The position numbers were made by a program, and so were the translations under genes. From NCBI GenBank assembly GCA_023678885.1, contig CM043013.1, forward strand, positions 16,958,791 through 17,022,790: 64,000 bases of DNA, given 5' to 3'. The notes under the pieces are model-generated. The model saw only the letters and a list, made by a program, of their open reading frames with translations, made no database searches and had not been told where the DNA came from. The stretch's first letter is position 1, and every line of letters starts with the position of its first letter. Positions 33,265 to 43,109 of the stretch are shown here, in pieces. This stretch comes from Pogostemon cablin. Taxonomy: Eukaryota > Streptophyta > Magnoliopsida > Lamiales > Lamiaceae.

Positions 33265-33534
33265 GATGGGAACACTTGCTAGACGGTTTTATATTTTCAT
33301 AAATAGTTAACATTTTATTAAAAAATTTATAACTTTCCATTAAAATATTATCATTTTTTTATTTATATACTACGAATTGTTCTTAAAATAATTAACTGTA
33401 CCACTATTACTTTTCATTAATTCGAGTATTATTTTTTTATTAAAATATTAACTTTTTATCCGTTTTATTGAAGTTTTTTTTGAGACGGTCTTACACAATT
33501 TATTTCATAAAATAAAATTTATTCTGTGAGACAG
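33265..33534 (+). mobile_element. Micron-like (TA)n-associated repeat, copy 1
   Basis: Starts GATGGGAACACTTGCTAGACGG and ends TTTATTCTGTGAGACAG, followed by (TA)n. No terminal inverted repeats and no coding. About 270 bp; nearly identical to the copies at 33567 and 45666. On the left this copy abuts (AAT)n instead of (TA)n. Micron elements of rice are MITE-like sequences found inside (TA)n tracts; membership is inferred from structure only. Confidence 0.65.

Positions 33535-33566
<32 letters not shown>
33535..33566. repeat. (TA)n spacer between Micron-like copies
   Basis: About 30 bp of AT dinucleotides joining copy 1 and copy 2. Confidence 0.9.
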
Positions 33567-33571
<5 letters not shown>

Positions 33572-33820
33572 GAACACTTGCTAGACGGTTTTATGTTTTC
33601 ATAAATAGTTAACATTTTATTAAAAAATTTATAACTTTTCATTAAAATGTTATCATTTTTTTATTTATATACTACGAATTGTTCTTAAAATAATTAACTG
33701 TACCACTATCACATTTCATTAATTCGAGTATTATTTTTTATTAAAATATTAACTTTTTATCCGTTTTATTGAAGTCTTTTTTGAGACAGTCTTACACAAT
33801 TTATTTCATAAAATAAATAA
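33567..33820 (+). mobile_element. Micron-like repeat, copy 2 (right end truncated)
   Basis: Same sequence as copy 1 until CATAAAATAAA, then passes into (TA)n without the terminal TTATTCTGTGAGACAG. The Pack-MULE candidate begins about 16 bp further right. Confidence 0.65.
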
Positions 33821-34138
33821 ATATATATATATATAGACAAAGACTTCAATAGGACCTGTCTTTTTTTCTTAAACTGGTACAACCGGATCCTTTTATTAAA
33901 TATGGGTAAAAAAATTAAATGGGTTAGCGCGCGCCTATTTCTCATTCCAGCTACTGTTCTCTTTTCTCTCTCTTTCCTCTATCTCTTGTCTCTCGCCTCC
34001 TCTTTCTTCTTTCTATCTTATTTTCTCTCTATCTCTAATCTGTTGAATCATCGACATCGCCGGCGGTCATCAACAGCGAACTCCAGCAACGGCGAAGGGC
34101 AACTGAGTCAACACGACATGTCCGTGCAATTGCTCTGA

Positions 34139-34486
34139 CTGAGTCAACACGCCCGATGCCACCGCCTTTCATTGAGCTCGCTCTGACGATGAACACAGCG
34201 ATAGTAGGGCTCCGGCGGCGTACTCCGTCGCGTGATTCGAGATCTTCAAAATGATCTTCACTAGCAGTAGAACTATCAGCGCGTGAGATGAAAACTCCAC
34301 GCAACCCGACGAAATCTGGCATGGCAGCTCTACGGTCGATAGGGCTCTCTCCGAGTCGCATTTTTTAAACTCCACCAGTCTGTTGATTAACGCCTCCACT
34401 GCCCCTGCCGCCACCGCCTTCTGCCGGTGCTACTTCACCAGCCACAGTGTGAACAATGCTTTAACTCCCTTCTCTGCCCCCTGTAC
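34139..34486 (-). pseudogene. U-box/ARM E3 ubiquitin ligase fragment (PUB25/26-like)
   Basis: The minus strand reads VQGAEKGVKALFTL, TAG (34430-34432), HRQKAVAAGAVEALINRL, ERALSTVEL, then VKIILKISNHATEYAAGALL and SERAQ, then TGA (34169-34171) and KAVASGVLTQ. This is the order and wording of the C-terminal ARM-repeat region of plant PUB25/PUB26-type ligases, which ubiquitinate targets in stress and immune signalling. The U-box and the N-terminal repeats are missing, and two stops interrupt the frame. A 36-bp local duplication containing CTGAGTCAACACG follows at 34103 and 34139. Fragment only; no function expected as a ligase. Confidence 0.72.
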
Positions 34487-35820
34487 CCTTGAAGGTTTTT
34501 CTATTTTTTAATGTCAGTAGCTGACCGTTCTTTTCTTTTGTTTGTCCATAGCATTTAATGCTTAGACATGCCTCCCCCTATTTTAGGTAAAGTAGCCCAT
34601 GCCCTTTTTCTTCTTGTCATTTCTTGTGCTGTCGTTTTGTTCTAAAGCTCATGCCCTAGCCTGTTAGCTTTTGTTTAGGCTGTTCTTTTGTTCTCTTTGG
34701 ACACGCTTCTCTTTCCTACTAATTAAGGCGCTCACATCCAATGTTCATGCTATTGGGTGCTTCTTACATTGTAAATAAGACAAGCTACTAAGACATTGCT
34801 ATTTTTAATAATTAGGGTTACTATTTAGTTTCATATTTGGATTTTACAAAATAAAATAATGTTTTATTTGGTTAACATCTTTTAGGTTACTATTTTCTAT
34901 TAATTGGATTATTATTTTTAATAATTTAGGTTACTCTTTAATTTTATATTCGGATTTCAGAAGATAAAATATTGTTATATTTGGTTAACATATTTTAGGT
35001 TATTGTTATATTTGGTTAACATATTTTAGGTTACTCTTTTTTATTAATTGGGTTACTCTTTTTCACAAATTTGGTTACTCTTTAATTTCATATTGAAATT
35101 TCAGAAAATAAAATATTGTTATATTTAGGTTACTATTTTTAATAATTTGGATTACTCTTTAATTTCTTATTCGGATTTCAGAAAATAATTTTTGTTTGTT
35201 AACATCTTTTAGGTTACTATTTTCTATTAATTGAGTTACTTTTTATAATAATTTGAGTTACTCTTTAATTTGAAATTTTAATTTTCTAAAAATTAAAGTT
35301 CCTTTTTCTGAAACATCAAAATAAAAACATACTACATATTAAACAAGCAATCATGCTGAAATATTCATGTAATCGATCTATTCATGTAATCGATCTTACC
35401 TGTTCCTCTAAAAAATAATTATCATTTTTTGCAATTAGTTGAATAACTATTTTCAAATAAATTATAAAGAGAACTTAATTATTATCTTTATCTCTATCAA
35501 CTACTAATCTATTGCTCATTTCAATTAGTTAAAAAGTATTTTTTTATCTTTCCACTACTATATCATTTGTCACAGTGGCACCTGTACTTGTGATTCCCAA
35601 TATTAATTTATTTTCCCAATTGCCAATTTGTGCTATCCTCCAACTTCACAAACAAACCCAAATCTTTTTCTTTCCCAAATAAAAAATACTCCACTTTCTT
35701 CCCCGTAAAAAAAAAGGCGAAGGAGAGTAAAAAGACAAAACAAGCTCTTAATTATATTAATGCAAACAGTACTACTCATGTACGTACAATCAAAGATAAT
35801 TAAAACATAATAAATAATTT
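34487..35820. other. Pack-MULE interior between gene fragments, with GGTTACT tandem repeat
   Basis: From about 34806 to 35290 an imperfect tandem repeat recurs (AATAATTTGGGTTACTCTTTAATTTCATAT..TTCAGAAAATAAAATATTG..TTGGTTAACATCTTTTAGG), period roughly 110-120 bp with a smaller duplication (TTGGTTAACATATTTTAGG) at about 34980-35030. No gene seen in the rest. Confidence 0.55.
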
Positions 35821-35822
35821 TT

Positions 35823-36185
35823 GTTAATTAGTTCCAGATAAGCCTGTGCCATCATACCCCCAAGATGGACTTGAGCTCCGGTGGTAAGGTGGATGTGATC
35901 GTAAATTAATTAGATCCAACCCCCGGGCATCCACACACTTCACATTCGGGAGCTCCCACTTGTTGCTGACCTTTTCTTACTATTTCATATCCACTAGTGT
36001 CATTTTGGTAGTAGTAGTAATTCAAAGCAACCTTAAAAAAAAATCAACATTTATCATCAATTCAATATTCAAATTTAGTCTGACAGAAATATTAGTTAAT
36101 ACCTGAATATTAGGCAAGGAGGGGGAGTGTAAGTCGGCTCGAATGTCGTTTACGAAAGCACGGAATCTGCTTTCGTAAAGGATGG
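35823..36185 (-). pseudogene. SASA-domain carbohydrate esterase fragment (At4g34215-like), 3' exons
   Basis: Minus strand. Exon 36185-36103 encodes LYESRFRAFVNDIRADLHSP and ends at a donor (ATTCAG|GTATTA). The intron 36102-36032 (71 bp) ends TTTTAAG. The next exon reads VALNYYYYQNDTSGYEIVRK, then with +1 shifts near 35951 and near 35911 the family blocks ELPNVKCVDARGLDL and DHIHLTTGAQVHLGGMMAQAYL. This is the C-terminal half of plant SASA-type esterases (probable sialate-O-acetylesterase-like enzymes, CE6). The catalytic His motif DxxHLT is recognisable, but the two shifts break the frame. The gene continues beyond the Athila insertion at 45097. Confidence 0.72.
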
Positions 36186-38167
36186 TGATAGGCTTTTTCT
36201 GCGCACTATAATTTAATCCTCAAGTGTAAGGATATCAATTGTAGCAGCAAGCACCCAAGTTAAATTATCGATCCCACTGAGACAGCTAATTATTTATTTT
36301 ACTATTAATTACTAATTAATCAGAATTGAGTAACCAATATTCAGGGTATTGTAGTGAATTAATTATCTAAATTACTGAAATAATAAATAACTGAATTATT
36401 AAAAAACAATAAAAATAAAAGCAAGTTTCTAATCAAGAGATAACGAACAGTTCTAAGGTATCAGGTAGAGACCAATTAATTTGGGTTACTAAACTTACGA
36501 TTGTTCATTCATGCAGTTTCACTGAAAATACACCACATATCCCTGTTATCCCACCGAATATAATTCGATTATAAGCTAACAGTATAATCTGGTTTAAATC
36601 TTAAGGTGCGCAAATATTACCAAGCCTTATTCCTAGATATTAATCAAAGCAAGCAACAATACCTCCGGATGGTAAGCCCGACTAACAAGATATTTTCTGG
36701 AATTACTACAAGGTTCTATTCACTTCCTACTTGATTGTCTAATTACATTGTTCCACTAAACTAATCAAGTATTTGATTTACCAGTTCATGAAATTAAAGT
36801 GCTTATAGCGGAGCTACTCTAATCCCTAACAGATAGACAATACCAATCATGAACGCACACAAGCTAACACAATAATCCAAGCATTATAGCGGATGTCATG
36901 AATATATTATGAAGACGTTACGAAGCAGATAAGCAAGTCTTAATAAAATAAGTAAAATCAAAAGCTCAGCTGCATAAAATCTCAATCTTTGGTCTAAATC
37001 CCCAAATCAATTAAATCAATCCATCAAACCTTAGGACTGTATATAAAATTAGCCCATGAGGTCACAAGCAACACTCATGGCTAAGCAATTCATACAAAAA
37101 ATCAAAGTAAAAGGAAGGAAAAGAAAGGAATTATGAAACCCTAGTGTAGACGTAGTCTTTCGTTCCTTCTCCGTCTCTCCAATTGCTCGATTCTCCCTCA
37201 ATTAGCACTTGGAACCCTCTTGAAAGTGGATGGATGGTGAAATCAGGTTGTCAATCTGATATGGAAGGATTAGAGGTGTGAATTGATGATGGGTTATGGA
37301 TGAGTTCTCTCCAATTTGGGTCTCGATCTCCCTAATTGTTTCTAGGACTGATGTAGGGCTTTTTCGCGATCGAAACTGCTTCAGAATCGCGATTTGAGGG
37401 TATATATACGCTGCTGCATCGAACAGGCCCCGACTGGGCTCGATTTTGGGCCGCTCGGCACCTTGCTCGAGCCGAGCTCATGGCCGAACGGCCCCCAAAC
37501 CAGCCGAGCAGCATATGGATGGAACGGGAATGTCGTGTAGACTCCGTGGGACCCCAGCTCGGCTGGAAAGTCACAAAAAGTTGTTCCCGCTCGAGCCGAG
37601 CGAGCTCCCGAGCTACGGAGACTGCACTGCGCGACTTCACCGTTTTGAGCATAACTTCTTCATACAAATTCCGAATTGAGTGATTTTTGCGCTCACACGT
37701 TCCTCTCTTCCTTGCATTTCTATCAATATAAAGAACTCTCAGAAACTTCAACATTTGAATATGTAAAAAGTCATGCAAAGTGGCTGCTCGGTACAGCATG
37801 CGCGACGTTAGCACTTTGATCATAACTTTCTCGTTTGAAATCCAATTGAGGTGTTCTTTATGCCAAAATGACCCTCTCTTCTGTGGCTTTCAAACCATAT
37901 TTCACATGATCAATTTGGACGTCTATAAGAATACAGAAATTTGTGCAACGTGGACTGTATTTTTCAGCAATCCTTCTCACTTTCACTCCTCATTCCAACT
38001 TTGAACTTTTGATCATGTTTTACCCTTCAAAACTCAACAAAACACCTTAGTAGCATCTTAATTATGCAAGATATGAAAACCATGCCATTCTATATAAAAT
38101 CATGGCCACATTCTATAAAAAATGGTGTAATGTGAGACCTAAAATACGTGAAATTCCACTCTCAACA
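36186..38167 (-). repeat. 3' LTR of the Athila derivative (1982 bp)
   Basis: Plus-strand start TGATAGGCTTTTTCTGCGCA and end ATTCCACTCTCAACA. GC-rich palindromic patches (GCTCGAGCCGAGC) occur at about 37460-37620. Frames inside it are mirrored in the other LTR and are not separate genes. Confidence 0.95.
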
Positions 38168-39782
38168 AACCCCCAAACTTACCTGTTGCTCGTCCCGAGG
38201 CAAAGACATATAAAACCAATAGAGTAATTGAGAGGAAATTTCACAACTTCACATCCAAGAAAATATAACAATTCAAAAATCATACTTCAAATACCAAGAT
38301 AACCATCCATCTAAGAACATACAATTCAAATCAACTACTTCACTTTTTCGGAATGCTCATCCACCATTCTCACGAGTAGTATTTACGTTCATCGCTCAAG
38401 TGTGAGATATACACTTCAGGGTAAGGTGTTTACACTCAAAGTTAATTCAAACACATGCGTAACCATAGGCTTAACAATCATCTCAACTCTCGACTAAAGG
38501 GATAATTTCAACAATAGGATCACAAAGGTCTTGCATTAGGTTGTAATGTTGGCTCTTTGGTAAAGGTAGGGAGTATATGGATATCGTGACTCAATCACTA
38601 GTAGAGAATCAAAGAAGACTTACAGCTTTTCAACAAACAACTTTACTTTCTTCTTTCTTCTTCATCGCTCTTCAATGCTTCTTGCAATTTGATTCCTCCT
38701 TCACTTTTGAACACCACATCCTTACTTGAATTTTTTTTTTCAAATAAGGGTACTAGTTTCAGGCACTACCCTTTTCATGGGGTACCAGTTTCGGGCACTA
38801 CCCCTTTATGCAACAATTTAACTACTCTTTTCAATAATTTTCATCACTTTCAACTTATTCTCCTTTTATGTTTCTTCTCAAGATACCAAATTGACTCCTT
38901 CAACTCTCTACTAGGTAGGGATTTTTTAAAGGCTAGCAAAAGGGATCAATTGGCTAATCACGTAGGCTTCCAACAAATAAGGGTTTTAGGCTCAAAAGGG
39001 TTGACTACGGATATTTCATTAGGTGGGAAAATAATATGGCTAGTGACTAATAAAAAACAAAGATGGCCTAAGATCATTTCCTGTTGTCTAGTCAAACACG
39101 TAGCTTCAAGCAAGATAAAAAGCCAAGTTCTAGAATACGTGTGTATGAACGACACTCACAAGAATAAATTAAATCATGAAATTTCTCATGATTTTAAAAG
39201 GCTCAAAATCTCACATGGCTATACGAATGAACGAGCAAACCTAATAAAGCTACATATCTAATCTTCCTTGCACATAATCAAATTTCAAGCATCTCAATAT
39301 CAAAGCACAATCTCAAATTGCTTCTCAACAATCACACATATAATCAAGTGCTAAGAAAAATCAGAAAATCATCATAGAGAACCAAAAATCTACTATACCA
39401 ACACTAGGATTAACACAAAACAAATAAACACAAACAAAAACAACACGAAACCTGGAAAATCGCAAAAAATCGAACCCTCAACATCATCAAATAAATTGAA
39501 AATATTAAAAATCCGCAAAAAATCGACCCTCCAAGCAACAACACAATGCAAAAATTTTACTTCGGTACTACAAGACAAGGTATGTACGTAATCTCCCCCC
39601 AAACTTAGATCAAACAAAGTGAGAAACTAAGTTTGCAAAGAAGTATATACCGCAGTCAAGTAACACCTAATAAAACTCCTACACCAACACAGACATATAA
39701 AAGCAATTAAAACGGGAGGGACAGCCCCCAACAAGCGCTCATGTTTAACGTCGGAGAGTCACGACGGGATACCTCTTTTTGC
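38168..39782 (-). other. 3' untranslated region of the Athila derivative, with polypurine tract
   Basis: The minus strand next to the LTR reads AGTTTGGGGGTT, a polypurine tract. The rest is non-coding and carries a TACTAGTTTCAGGCACTACCC repeat at 38752 and 38782 that is also found in the LARD at about 21630. A plus-strand frame at 38689-39261 is not credible as a gene. This is where RT and integrase would normally lie. Confidence 0.8.
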
Positions 39783-41681
39783 CTACGGGATCGGAGGATA
39801 GCTCTCTCGCATTCGTACCTTAAGGTACTTCTTTCCTCTCTTATTTACTTCACCAATCATCTCACCCTTCTTTGTCACTCCAACATGATCCTTTGAATTC
39901 TTTTCCTCCCATGACTGTCTTGAGTCCTTCTTGTCAATCCTCCACTCAATTGTAGGCTCAACCTGTGTAGCAAAACAAGGATCAAACAAGTTAGAATTTT
40001 CAATAATATGAGAATAAAAATCAAAAGGTAAGTTTGGAGGCTTCATATATGGATCATCAATCTTTCCTGCAACCAAAAGATTATCAAACATCACATTAGA
40101 GTTAGTAGTAGGAAAAGTATGAGATACGCTTGCTTCTACAATTTCCTCTACCACTTTAACTCTTTTCCCTTCATATTTCACTTCCTTGGCAGCAGGCTTC
40201 ATCTTTCCTTCAACAGTGGTCTTCTTATTCCGATTCACTATGTCAGCAGTCTGTTCATCCCTTGCATCACCTAATGCAAGTAACTTCTCAAGATAGTCAA
40301 TACATGCATCATTGGACAAACTCTCGAACTCTGCATCAGAAAGGATAAAGTTCTCTACTACTTCCACAGACTTGCAGTGCTGCTGATCTGTAGGCCACTG
40401 CATCTCCTTATTCAAAGAAAAGACAATCTCCTTATCATCAGCCCTAAGCCTCAACTCTCCTTTGAACACATCAATCAAAGCCCTTCCAGTTGCAAGGAAT
40501 AGACGCCCCAAGATCAGAGGCGCACCATCCTTTTCATCCTCCATGTCAAGTACAAGGAAATCCACAGGAAAAGTCAAATTCGACACCTTCACTAGCACAT
40601 CTTCAATCACTCCCTCGGGGTATGTCAACGACCGATCTGCTAACTGTAGGGCAACAGACGCAGGTTTCAACTCCCCTAAACTAAGCTTCTTGAACACTGA
40701 TAAAGACATTAAATTTATACTGGCTCCTAAATCACACAGTGCTCTCCTAGATGGTCCTTTTCCAATCTCACAGGGAATGATGAAGCTCCCTGGATCCTTC
40801 AATTTTTCTGGAAGCTTTTTCTGAATAATAGAACTGCAGTTCTCCGTCAAATTCACTGTCTCCACACTGTTAAGCTTCCTCTTTCTGGAGATAAGTTCCT
40901 TGATGAACCTTGAATAATGTGGCATCTCTTCCAATGCTTCCGAGAAAGGAATAGTGACTTGGACATCCCTCATAACATCAGCGAACTTACGAAACTTCTC
41001 ATCAAGGCTCTTCGACAAGAATCTCTGAGGGAAAGGAATTGGTACCTTTGTTATCGGAAGTCCCAAACTATCTCTCTCGAATACCACTTCTGCTTCTCTC
41101 AGTTTCTTAGCTCTCTGCCACTTTTTATCAGCAATTGCCTGATCAGATTGGTTCTGTACGGAAGTCGAACGTGCAGGAAATCCCGGAGGATGGCTCGCCG
41201 GCTCGCTCGGCTCGAGCTGAGGGGCAACTGAGCCGAGCTGGGTTCCAGCTGAATCGGAGGGCCCTTCTGAACCGGCTGGTGGGCCACTCAGTGGCGGTTG
41301 ATCCCGCTCGGCAGCTGGCTCGCCGCGAGTGGGTAGCCGAGCGGCACCATCTTCGTTCTGCTCCACTCCTGTTTCGTCCTGCTTCTGTTCTGTAACGTCC
41401 TGCATTAGTTTTGGACCTTTACAATGCTTCTCAGCCCTCAACGTGATCGCATTAACACTCTCTTTTGGGTTGATTTCCGAATCCGAAGGAAACTTCCCTT
41501 TCTGCAACTGCACTTGCTGCTGATTTACTGTAGTGGAGATCTGTCCTATGGTATATGACAAATTCTTCAACTGCTTGTTCACTTCCTCATTCTGTTTGGT
41601 CATATTCGAGTCCATGAGAACAATGCAGTTATTGATCTTGTTTATGTCGGCATCATTCTTCTTCATGTATCTTGCTAACAC
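39783..41681 (-). CDS. Athila-type gag C terminus and aspartic protease ORF (632 aa)
   Basis: A coiled-coil-like Gln/Asn-rich start is followed by a low-complexity Pro/Glu/Ser linker at residues about 105-180, a basic stretch, the conserved pre-protease block (LSKSLDEKFRKFADVM, residues 222-237) and the retropepsin-like protease: DLGASINLM at 317-325, where Athila elements carry DLG in place of D[ST]G, and the second conserved strand PLILGRLFLATGRALIDV at 388-405. The frame ends RESYPPIP at a stop; Athila relatives continue into reverse transcriptase here. It was once continuous with gag upstream: the frame extends past the first Met with gag-like NWQENRYPQGNSN text up to a TAA near 41884. 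Confidence 0.85.
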   Translation of the reverse strand: MLARYMKKNDADINKINNCIVLMDSNMTKQNEEVNKQLKNLSYTIGQISTTVNQQQVQLQKGKFPSDSEINPKESVNAITLRAEKHCKGPKLMQDVTEQKQDETGVEQNEDGAARLPTRGEPAAERDQPPLSGPPAGSEGPSDSAGTQLGSVAPQLEPSEPASHPPGFPARSTSVQNQSDQAIADKKWQRAKKLREAEVVFERDSLGLPITKVPIPFPQRFLSKSLDEKFRKFADVMRDVQVTIPFSEALEEMPHYSRFIKELISRKRKLNSVETVNLTENCSSIIQKKLPEKLKDPGSFIIPCEIGKGPSRRALCDLGASINLMSLSVFKKLSLGELKPASVALQLADRSLTYPEGVIEDVLVKVSNLTFPVDFLVLDMEDEKDGAPLILGRLFLATGRALIDVFKGELRLRADDKEIVFSLNKEMQWPTDQQHCKSVEVVENFILSDAEFESLSNDACIDYLEKLLALGDARDEQTADIVNRNKKTTVEGKMKPAAKEVKYEGKRVKVVEEIVEASVSHTFPTTNSNVMFDNLLVAGKIDDPYMKPPNLPFDFYSHIIENSNLFDPCFATQVEPTIEWRIDKKDSRQSWEEKNSKDHVGVTKKGEMIGEVNKRGKKYLKVRMRESYPPIP

Positions 41682-41953
41682 ATCGTCAATACTGGACTTC
41701 CCTTCTTCAGTCTTAGCGCCATGATCAAAATTAGGAGGATATGGAACTGCATTATTCGGATTTGAATAAGAAAAGTTCTCATGCCTCTGATTCTGCCAAT
41801 TGCCTCCTTGATTATTAGGACCTCCCCCTTGGATATTCCTCTGGTTCGAATTACCTTGAGGGTACCTATTTTCTTGCCAATTTTAAGGAGCTCTCGAACC
41901 CTGAAGACTCTGACCCATAGCCCAATTAGCATCCTCGACCTCTTGAAGGTTCA

Positions 41954-42991
41954 TCACCACATCATCACTTGCAGACCCTCGGTTGCCTCCCCATTATTAC
42001 CTGATATCAGAGTAATCAGGTTCTTATTCATCTGTTCCAATTGAGCGACAACCTTATCATTCTTATCAGCTTCAGAAAATTTCTCTTCAACCTTTGCAAC
42101 TTTACCAAGTATATAAGTCCCTCGGATCCTCTCAGATGGCCAATCCCTTGAGTTCAAAGAGATATCATCAAATAATTTCTCTACGGCATTGGATGTTTTG
42201 CCAAAAATTATTCCTCCCGCAGAAGCATCAACCAACACTCTAGATTCGTTGTCAAGGCCATTATAGAAGACACTGATGAGTTGAGACTTTTTGAATCCAT
42301 GCTGTGGGAATCTCCTCAACGCATCAGTAAACCTTTCCCAAGCCTCTCCAAACGACTCATCTCTCCGCTGCTTAAATTGATTGATCTCCTGTTTCAATAA
42401 AAGAACCTTTCCTGGTGCCATAAATCGATCCACGAACAACTGCTGCAACTCAGTCCAATTTGAGCAACTGTCTCCCTTTAGCTTATCATACCACTCCCTT
42501 GCCTTATCAACCAATGAAAACTGAAAAAGCCTCATCTTCCATCTATCATTAGTAGCATCAACAGCTTTCACTGTATCCATGTAGCTGTTGAAACGCTTAA
42601 GATGGCCATAGGGCTCATCAAAAACGCCTCCGGCAAAGGGGTTTTTCTCCACCATATGAATCAGGGCTGGCCTTTTGTCGTTCGTTTCATCAGCTTGAAC
42701 GGCTCCAACTACGCCTGATCCTCCTAGATTGGTGGACTTGAATATCTCTCGGATGATGATGTCATCCTCATCAGTTCTATCTCCCATGTCTGCTGTTTCT
42801 AATTCTGATTCGAATTCCGATTCAGCCTCTTCTAGGATAGCCTGATTCTCAATCTGCACTTTTTCCTCCTCTAAAATTGCTTTAGGAGGTGCTTTGGTAT
42901 TCTTTGATTTTACTCTTCTTTTCCTCGCAGAAGCTTCAATTTCCGGATCAAATTCGAGATCTTGTGCTCTCGTCTTTGACCTAGTTTGCAT
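41954..42991 (-). CDS. Athila-type gag (345 aa frame)
   Basis: Starts MQTRSKTRAQDLEFD shortly after the primer site. Acidic N-terminal region, then the retrotransposon gag domain at residues about 110-250 (NPFAGGVFDEPYGHLKRF, MRLFQFSLVDKAREWYDKL, QQLFVDRFMAPGK, FNGL-type block VFYNGLDNES). It would assemble the particle that packages element RNA. Near 42000 a 1-base shift takes it out of the frame that leads to the protease ORF (DDVVMNLQEVEDANWAMGQS), so gag and protease are now separated by one shift and one stop (near 41884). Confidence 0.88.
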   Translation of the reverse strand: MQTRSKTRAQDLEFDPEIEASARKRRVKSKNTKAPPKAILEEEKVQIENQAILEEAESEFESELETADMGDRTDEDDIIIREIFKSTNLGGSGVVGAVQADETNDKRPALIHMVEKNPFAGGVFDEPYGHLKRFNSYMDTVKAVDATNDRWKMRLFQFSLVDKAREWYDKLKGDSCSNWTELQQLFVDRFMAPGKVLLLKQEINQFKQRRDESFGEAWERFTDALRRFPQHGFKKSQLISVFYNGLDNESRVLVDASAGGIIFGKTSNAVEKLFDDISLNSRDWPSERIRGTYILGKVAKVEEKFSEADKNDKVVAQLEQMNKNLITLISGNNGEATEGLQVMMW

Positions 42992-43082
42992 GCAACTTCA
43001 AGAAAAATCCAAAGTAAAATAATTAAATCCCAAAGAAAATATTCTAATTAACTAAGTAATACAAGAAAATAAATAATTAAAA

Positions 43083-43103
43083 TTGTCCCCGACAACGGCG
43101 CCA
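43083..43103 (-). other. Primer binding site (tRNA-Asp type)
   Basis: The minus strand reads TGGCGCCGTTGTCGGGGA just inside the 5' LTR, the Athila-type primer site. Confidence 0.85.
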
Positions 43104-43109
43104 AAAACT

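Noticed and set aside
37332..37823. 163-residue minus-strand frame, repeated at 44256-44747
   Set aside because: It lies inside the two Athila LTRs and appears twice only because the LTRs are copies. No domain recognised; the sequence is explained by the LTR.
38689..39261. 190-residue plus-strand frame
   Set aside because: In the 3' untranslated region of the minus-strand Athila derivative, low complexity and Phe/Leu-rich, opposite to the element; no recognised similarity.
40462..40824. Plus-strand frame of 120 residues
   Set aside because: Antisense shadow of the Athila protease ORF.
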